Made by a program: the position numbers and the translations under genes. Below are positions 59,680 through 64,000 of a stretch of 64,000 nucleotides of DNA, in pieces (within the stretch, counting starts at the first letter, position 1; every line of letters begins with the position of its first letter). Where the stretch lies: contig OW818654.1 in the NCBI GenBank assembly GCA_942492935.1, positions 2,480,001 through 2,544,000 on the forward strand, read 5' to 3'. The notes under the pieces were generated by a model, which saw only the letters and a list, made by a program, of their open reading frames with translations, was not told where the DNA came from and made no database searches. Origin of the DNA: JANJUO01 sp942492935 (GTDB lineage: Bacteria > Bacteroidota > Ignavibacteria > Kapaibacteriales > UBA2268).

Positions 59680-60925
59680 AAAGTAACTCAACAATTGATG
59701 ATTCATCGGAATCGTTATGAACAATTCCATCGCTAATTGAAAAATATTTTTCTTTTCTTAAATTAAATAAATTTTCAATTTCGGATTCTGATTTTGATTT
59801 AATTATTGGTCTGGTATTAATATCTATTCTATCAAGAGATGTTTTTAAATCTGAATAAATATAAATAATATCATTTAAATCGTTCAAAATATTGAAATTA
59901 TTATAGTTATCAACAACTCCCCCGCCAGTTGATATGACTATTTCATGACTATTTTTCAGAAAATCAATAATTTGTGATTCAAGATTTCTAAAATATTCTT
60001 CCCCAAATTTTTCAAATATTAATGGAATTGACAACCCTGTATATGTTTCAATAAGTTCATCAGTATCCATATAAGCATAGTTCAACTTTTTAGCCAATTT
60101 CTTTCCAATTGAAGTTTTACCGGTTCCAGAAAAACCAACTAATATAATTTTATCTTTTTTTCTTTCAATACCATTTAAAAATTTCAAAGTTGAATCAAAA
60201 TCAGGTAGAATTTTATTCAGCATAATTAGGACAGGAATTGCTTGATAAATAAGCCAATTTAAACCATTGATATATATAATATTTGAAGGTACTTCTTTTT
60301 TTATTTGATAATTCACATCAATAATAATCATTGAATTTGTTATGTTTTTTAAATCAAAATATTCTCTAAAATCTGGGATGGTTGAAATTATTATGTCAAA
60401 TTCATTAATATTAGTAATTTTGTCAATATAATTTATCCTTTTGATATTTGAAATTTTAATAGCTTTTTCGATAGTTCTGTTATAAATAGTTACATTAGGA
60501 TTGTTATATTGCTTGAATGAATCTATGATTAATCTTGCAGTATCACCCGCACCTAAAATTAAAATTTTGGAACTTTTAACATTTATTTTATATTTATTTA
60601 TAATTGAAGTCAATCCAATAACATCAAAATTATAACCTTTTTTTTCATTAATATTTAAAAAATTTGTTGAATAATATAGATATGAAGATAAATCACGCAT
60701 TTCGGCTAAATGAAAAAACTTACTTTTATATGGTGATGTTATATTGAGATAATTAATATTTAGTTTATTTGATAAATCTAAAATATTATTTGGATTCCCA
60801 GATATTAATCTTGTATATTGAATGTTTAATGAATATTTTTCATTCCAAAATTTGAATAAATCAGGCGATAAACTATGCATTATTGGATTTCCGGTTACTG
60901 CATATTTCTTGTTTGGATTTATCAT
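59663..60925 (-). CDS. Shikimate dehydrogenase-shikimate kinase fusion
   Basis: A 420-residue bifunctional protein for steps 4 and 5. Residues 1 to about 255 are AroE: GNPIMHSLSPDLFKFW with the shikimate-binding Ser18/Ser20, NITSPYK with catalytic Lys67, NFDVIG with catalytic Asp101, and the NADP-binding GAGDTARLI (125-133). Residues about 257-420 are AroK: P-loop GFSGTGKTS (264-272), YMDTDELIE with the Asp pair, FGEEYFRNLE with Arg313, STGGGVV (332-338), a TRPII lid and RKEKYF. Both active sites look complete. There is no stop or frameshift at the junction. Start overlaps the aroD stop (ATGA). Confidence 0.93.
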   Translation of the reverse strand: MINPNKKYAVTGNPIMHSLSPDLFKFWNEKYSLNIQYTRLISGNPNNILDLSNKLNINYLNITSPYKSKFFHLAEMRDLSSYLYYSTNFLNINEKKGYNFDVIGLTSIINKYKINVKSSKILILGAGDTARLIIDSFKQYNNPNVTIYNRTIEKAIKISNIKRINYIDKITNINEFDIIISTIPDFREYFDLKNITNSMIIIDVNYQIKKEVPSNIIYINGLNWLIYQAIPVLIMLNKILPDFDSTLKFLNGIERKKDKIILVGFSGTGKTSIGKKLAKKLNYAYMDTDELIETYTGLSIPLIFEKFGEEYFRNLESQIIDFLKNSHEIVISTGGGVVDNYNNFNILNDLNDIIYIYSDLKTSLDRIDINTRPIIKSKSESEIENLFNLRKEKYFSISDGIVHNDSDESSIVELLYENYR

Positions 60926-61563
60926 ATTATTTTGTACAATTGATTAAGAGTTTCGTAATCCATTTGTCCTTCGGCAGTTTCACTACCTGGTTTTGAGCTA
61001 CAAAAAGTAAATGGAGCTCCAAGTTTCAACGATGCAATTCTTACAATTCTACCCATTCTCCCCATACCAATTACTATTAACTTATTCTTGTAACTAATAT
61101 TAGAATATAGTGATAACAATCTTGCAGAATCAGAAAATTCATTTACTTTACAAGCAATTTTGATAAAGTCAAAATTCCAAAAAATACCATTTTCTATAAT
61201 GTTATTAAGTTCCTCAATTTGAGGTGTACATTCGTAATTGTGATAGGAATAAATTGATTTACAATTAAATAATTTTGCTTTTTGTAAAATATCCAACTTT
61301 GTTTTTGAAGATAAAGTAGAATCAATATCTATGTAATTAGCTCCAAATTCAATTGCGTGATTAAGAAAAAAAGCAAGTAATTCTTCCGGCAATGATTGAG
61401 TATTTTTGTAAGTAGCTATTAGATTTTTATGCGTACTAAATATGTATTGGATTTGTGAAGAACTAAATTGGCATAAATCCATTCTAATTTCTACAAAATC
61501 AAACATTTTAATAACTTTGATGCATTCATCGTAATCTTTATTTCCAAAACTAACGCAAATCAT
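60922..61563 (-). CDS. aroD: Type I 3-dehydroquinate dehydratase
   Basis: AroD dehydrates 3-dehydroquinate to 3-dehydroshikimate (step 3) by a Schiff-base lysine. The 213 residues are at the short end for type I. Residues: FVEIRMDLCQF with the substrate Glu/Arg, IATYKNTQS, ANYIDIDSTL, SIYSYHNYECTP with the catalytic His, FIKIACKVNEFSDS with the Schiff-base Lys, GMGRMGRIVRIASLKLGAPFTF, and a C-terminal SETAEGQMDYETL loop. It is a type I enzyme, unrelated to type II AroQ. Start overlaps the aroB end by 14 bases and its stop overlaps the next ATG by four. Confidence 0.93.
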   Translation of the reverse strand: MICVSFGNKDYDECIKVIKMFDFVEIRMDLCQFSSSQIQYIFSTHKNLIATYKNTQSLPEELLAFFLNHAIEFGANYIDIDSTLSSKTKLDILQKAKLFNCKSIYSYHNYECTPQIEELNNIIENGIFWNFDFIKIACKVNEFSDSARLLSLYSNISYKNKLIVIGMGRMGRIVRIASLKLGAPFTFCSSKPGSETAEGQMDYETLNQLYKII

Positions 61564-62602
61564 TAAGCATCTTTTTTAATTCCAAAAAAGTAATTTCAAA
61601 TATTCGTGCTTTGCCAATTTCTTCTAAAACAACAAAATTCATAAAATTTGTGTTGCGTTTTTTATCTCTTTCAATAAATTTCATTACTAAATCAGTATCA
61701 AAAATAAAATCAACGGGTAAACCAATTTTATATAATAGTTTTTTTATTCTCTCCAACTGCTCAGTTGGCAACAATCCAATTTTATTGGAAATTCTTGCAG
61801 CAGTTACCATACCAATACTAACAGATTCACCATGCCTCATTCCATATATGCTTTCTATACTATGGCCAACCGTATGTCCAAAATTTAATATTCGCCGTGA
61901 ATTATTATCAAATTCATCTTCTTCCACTATTGAAACTTTAATTTGGATTGATTGTTGAATAATTATTTCAAGTTTAGTTGTGTCATACAAAAGCTGTGAA
62001 AATGAATTATTTAAATTCAAACCATCACTAATATTTTCTATGTAATTAAAAAATTCAGCGGAATAAATTAAACCAACTTTTAAAGATTCGGCTAAGGCAC
62101 TTCTTAACTCTTTATCAGGAAGAGTTTTGAGTAAATTTGGGTCGCAAATAACGTATTCTGGTTGAAGATAAGTTCCTATCAAATTTTTATAATTATTAAA
62201 ATTTACTGCATTTTTCCCACCAATTGCTGCATCACATTGAGCTAAAAGAGTTGTTGGAATACTTAGTAATTTTATTCCACGTAAAAAAGTAGAGGCAACA
62301 AATCCAGCAATATCAAGAACAACACCTCCTCCAAATGCAACAATGTAAAATTCTCGATTCACTTCGTAGTCAATCAATTTTTGATATATCAATTCTATTT
62401 CAGATAATCTTTTGAACTGTTCTCCAGCTGGAACAACTATCGTCTTATATTTCCATAAAAAATCTTGATATAATCTAATTAGATTTGAATCTGTAATAAT
62501 TACAAATTCTTTTCCTTCGAGAATTTCGGGTAATTCCAAATATGATTGATTTATTAAGATATTTGAGATACCAGATTTATGTTTTAATTTTATTAAATTC
62601 AT
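61550..62602 (-). CDS. aroB: 3-dehydroquinate synthase
   Basis: AroB cyclises DAHP to 3-dehydroquinate (step 2) with NAD and a metal. The 350 residues show VVPAGEQFKRLSEIELIYQKLIDYEVNRE, the NAD-binding FGGGVVLDIAGFVASTFLRGI, SIPTTLLAQCDAAIGGKNAVNFNNYKNLIG with conserved substrate contacts, ALAESLKVGLI with metal Glu and Lys, and FGHTVGHSIESIYG with metal His and MRHGESVSIGMVTA with the second His. It starts 3 bases after the DAHP synthase stop and overlaps aroD by 14 bases. Confidence 0.95.
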   Translation of the reverse strand: MNLIKLKHKSGISNILINQSYLELPEILEGKEFVIITDSNLIRLYQDFLWKYKTIVVPAGEQFKRLSEIELIYQKLIDYEVNREFYIVAFGGGVVLDIAGFVASTFLRGIKLLSIPTTLLAQCDAAIGGKNAVNFNNYKNLIGTYLQPEYVICDPNLLKTLPDKELRSALAESLKVGLIYSAEFFNYIENISDGLNLNNSFSQLLYDTTKLEIIIQQSIQIKVSIVEEDEFDNNSRRILNFGHTVGHSIESIYGMRHGESVSIGMVTAARISNKIGLLPTEQLERIKKLLYKIGLPVDFIFDTDLVMKFIERDKKRNTNFMNFVVLEEIGKARIFEITFLELKKMLNDLR

Positions 62603-62605
62603 AAT

Positions 62606-63634
62606 TTATAAACCATACTGAATGAAAGAAAGTAATTTCGAAAGTTCTTCTGGTTTGATACTTTGTTGACCATCAATCAAAGCAGATTCAGGATTTTGAT
62701 GTGTTTCAATCATCAATCCATCAGCTCTTAATATCAAAGCAGCTTTTGCAACATCTGTAACAAAATCTGAATTTCCTGTTGAGTGTGAAGCATCGAAACA
62801 TACTGGTAAATCAGTCATTGATTTAAGTTCCACAATGCTTGCTAAATCAGGTGTATTTCTTAATTTTGAATCCATTTGTTCAAAAGTTCTAATACCTCTT
62901 AGACAAAGAATTACATTTGGATTTCCTTCTTGACGAATATAATCTGCAGCATTTACTAATTCCTTAAGAGTCGCAGAAAATCCTCTTTTTAATAGAACAT
63001 ATTTATTATCTTTAGCAGTAATTTTACCAACATTTTTTAACAGTTCGTAAGAAGCCATATTTCTACTGCCAATTTGAATAATATCAATTAAACTATGATA
63101 TTTTTCCAAATGAACAGAATCAAGAATCTCACTAACCAAAAATAAATTATACTTCTTTGCAGCATTATGAGCCAAAGTTAGACCTTGTTCACCAGTACCT
63201 TGAAAAGAATTAGGAGCTGTTCTCGGTTTAAATGCACCAGCCCGAAATATTTTTATACCTAATTCATACATTTTTTTTGCAATTAAATCAATTTGCTCTT
63301 CGTTCTCAACCGCACAAGGTCCAGAAATAACAAATGGTTTACGAGAAAGATATTCCTTTAAACTACCTTTAGACAAATTAGGATTAGAACCTTTGACAGC
63401 ATTGAAAATCTTTGAATATATTTCTTTTATTACTGCAATACTTCTATCATCAGATAAATCTTTCAAAATTTTATAATAAATTTCTTCTTCGCGAGATTTA
63501 TCCTCGATTGGTAAATTGTTATCAAATTTATATAATTGAGCTTCGATTGCTAATTTCATTCTGTTTAATACAGAATTTACCAGAACTTTGTCTGCTTCAT
63601 CAATTTCGGCTCTTAATAATTCCAAATTGTTCAT
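62606..63634 (-). CDS. Chorismate mutase-DAHP synthase fusion (AroA/KdsA-type, class Ibeta)
   Basis: This is the first enzyme of the pathway (PEP plus erythrose 4-phosphate to DAHP). The 342 residues begin with an AroQ chorismate mutase domain (1 to about 85) with Arg8, Arg25, Lys36, Asp45, Arg48 and Glu49 at the spacing of the E. coli CM catalytic set. A class Ibeta DAHP synthase barrel follows (about 95-342): FVISGPCAVENEEQI, IFRAGAFKPRTAPNSFQG, QIGSRNMASYELL, LCLRGIRTFE, FDASHSTGNSDF. In Bacillus such CM domains bind chorismate or prephenate for feedback control, so it may be both enzyme and allosteric sensor. It heads the six-gene operon. Confidence 0.93.
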   Translation of the reverse strand: MNNLELLRAEIDEADKVLVNSVLNRMKLAIEAQLYKFDNNLPIEDKSREEEIYYKILKDLSDDRSIAVIKEIYSKIFNAVKGSNPNLSKGSLKEYLSRKPFVISGPCAVENEEQIDLIAKKMYELGIKIFRAGAFKPRTAPNSFQGTGEQGLTLAHNAAKKYNLFLVSEILDSVHLEKYHSLIDIIQIGSRNMASYELLKNVGKITAKDNKYVLLKRGFSATLKELVNAADYIRQEGNPNVILCLRGIRTFEQMDSKLRNTPDLASIVELKSMTDLPVCFDASHSTGNSDFVTDVAKAALILRADGLMIETHQNPESALIDGQQSIKPEELSKLLSFIQYGL

Positions 63635-63659
63635 ATTATAAAATATAATTTTTCATAAA

Positions 63660-63680
63660 TTCAAATTTAACAAATTTGAA
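63660..63680. promoter_or_regulatory. Inverted repeat overlapping the shikimate-operon promoter (operator candidate)
   Basis: TTCAAATTT, AAC, AAATTTGAA: perfect 9-bp arms with a 3-nt centre, 26 to 46 nt upstream of the first gene of the operon. It contains the -7 box. Low sequence complexity means chance is possible. Confidence 0.45.
63662..63669 (-). promoter_or_regulatory. Candidate shikimate-operon promoter -7 box (TAAATTTG)
   Basis: TAAATTTG on the minus strand, 27 nt upstream of the ATG, fits TAnnTTTG. Confidence 0.45.
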
Positions 63681-63825
63681 GGTTTTATATTGTATTAATT
63701 TATAAATTTTAAAAAAATTTTTATTTTTTTTTATCATTAAATAAATTATTGTTAATTTAAAAGTTGTAGTAATTACAAAAATTAAAAAATGTTTTTTTAT
63801 ATATTATTAATTTATGGTGATTTAA

Positions 63826-64000
63826 ATGAAAATTGGAATTTTTTACGGAACAAACACTGGCAACACTGAAGCGGTTGTTGAAAAATTAGAAGCAGAATTA
63901 TCAAATAATGGTTTTGATGTTGACAAACACGATATGTCAAGTGCATCAGTAGATGATATGGGTGCTTATGACACTTTAATCATAGCATCTCCAACTTGGA
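63826..64000 (+). CDS. Flavodoxin, 3' end cut by window
   Basis: The first 58 codons read MKIGIFYGTNTGNTEAVVEKLEAE, the FMN phosphate-binding loop (TxTGxT) at the N-terminus, continue DVDKHDMSSASVDDMGAYDTLIIASPTW, and run off the window just before the usual Gly of the second FMN loop. The spacing and the SPTW loop fit a bacterial flavodoxin, a small low-potential electron carrier in the cytoplasm. Such a carrier could reduce the flavin of chorismate synthase or serve radical SAM enzymes, but nothing here proves it. It is divergent from the shikimate operon. Confidence 0.9.
   Translation, partial: MKIGIFYGTNTGNTEAVVEKLEAELSNNGFDVDKHDMSSASVDDMGAYDTLIIASPTW

Noticed and set aside
59680..59730. 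Longer start for aroA
   Set aside because: The extra 17 residues lie inside the aroE-aroK frame and precede the family-typical start MKITVKKS.

Overview
The window is AT-rich (roughly 70% or more A+T by eye) and reads as chromosome from the Bacteroidota/Chlorobiota side of the FCB group; an Ignavibacteria/Kapabacteria-like lineage is my best guess, from gene content rather than any search. Supporting traits: three proteins with C-terminal type IX secretion (T9SS) sorting domains, DUF3078 and DUF4292 proteins, LptD, a TonB-dependent receptor, YfhO, a PG_1098-type methyltransferase, and repeated TAnnTTTG (-7) promoter boxes of Bacteroidota type upstream of leading genes. A HydG maturase implies an [FeFe] hydrogenase and so some anaerobic metabolism.

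Layout. 1-2.4 kb: end of an SDR gene overlapping uvrC. 2.4-3.2 kb: an IS200/REP-like element with a Y1 transposase between hairpin repeats. 3.6-9.6 kb: gyrA, ddl, an adenosine-kinase-like PfkB kinase and a secreted FG-GAP/CBM9-like protein. 10-13.5 kb (minus): THUMP-like methyltransferase, a phosphofructokinase with PPi-type features, HMG-CoA lyase. 13.9-28.2 kb: T9SS cargo, YfhO, TPR histidine kinase, tRNA-Lys, DUF3078 protein, ferritin-like protein, aminopeptidase P and a 926-residue Ig-repeat T9SS protein. 28.4-33.3 kb: accessory island with a fused restriction-modification enzyme, a putative nuclease, RhuM and decayed remnants. 33.5-37.4 kb: YqeY, MutS2, an Rpn-like nuclease. 37.4-49 kb: pyrD, hydG, EF-G-like GTPase, YdeI-like and DUF6580 proteins, pyrC, two lipoproteins, rnhB, folE and a PTPS-type pterin enzyme. 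49-57.4 kb: DUF4292 lipoprotein plus LptD, a YCF48/BNR T9SS protein and a TonB-dependent receptor. 57.5-63.6 kb: shikimate operon. The right edge cuts a flavodoxin gene.

The most coherent system is the minus-strand shikimate operon. Six overlapping or nearly touching genes cover all seven steps to chorismate in the order of the reactions: DAHP synthase (with an N-terminal chorismate mutase domain), aroB, aroD, an aroE-aroK fusion, aroA, aroC. A 21-bp inverted repeat overlaps the predicted promoter and could be an operator. The island at 28.4-33.3 kb is the most likely place for unfamiliar biology: a type IIG-like enzyme, a 259-residue protein with a nuclease-like C-terminus and RhuM lie in a tight run, followed by a frameshifted DUF1016 gene and a fragment resembling a methyltransferase tail. 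Other oddities are a 378-bp AT-rich spacer with 11 ATCAA/TTGAT motifs, and small gene-like remnants in spacers near 9.9 and 11.2 kb. All assignments are by reading motifs; no search or alignment was run.
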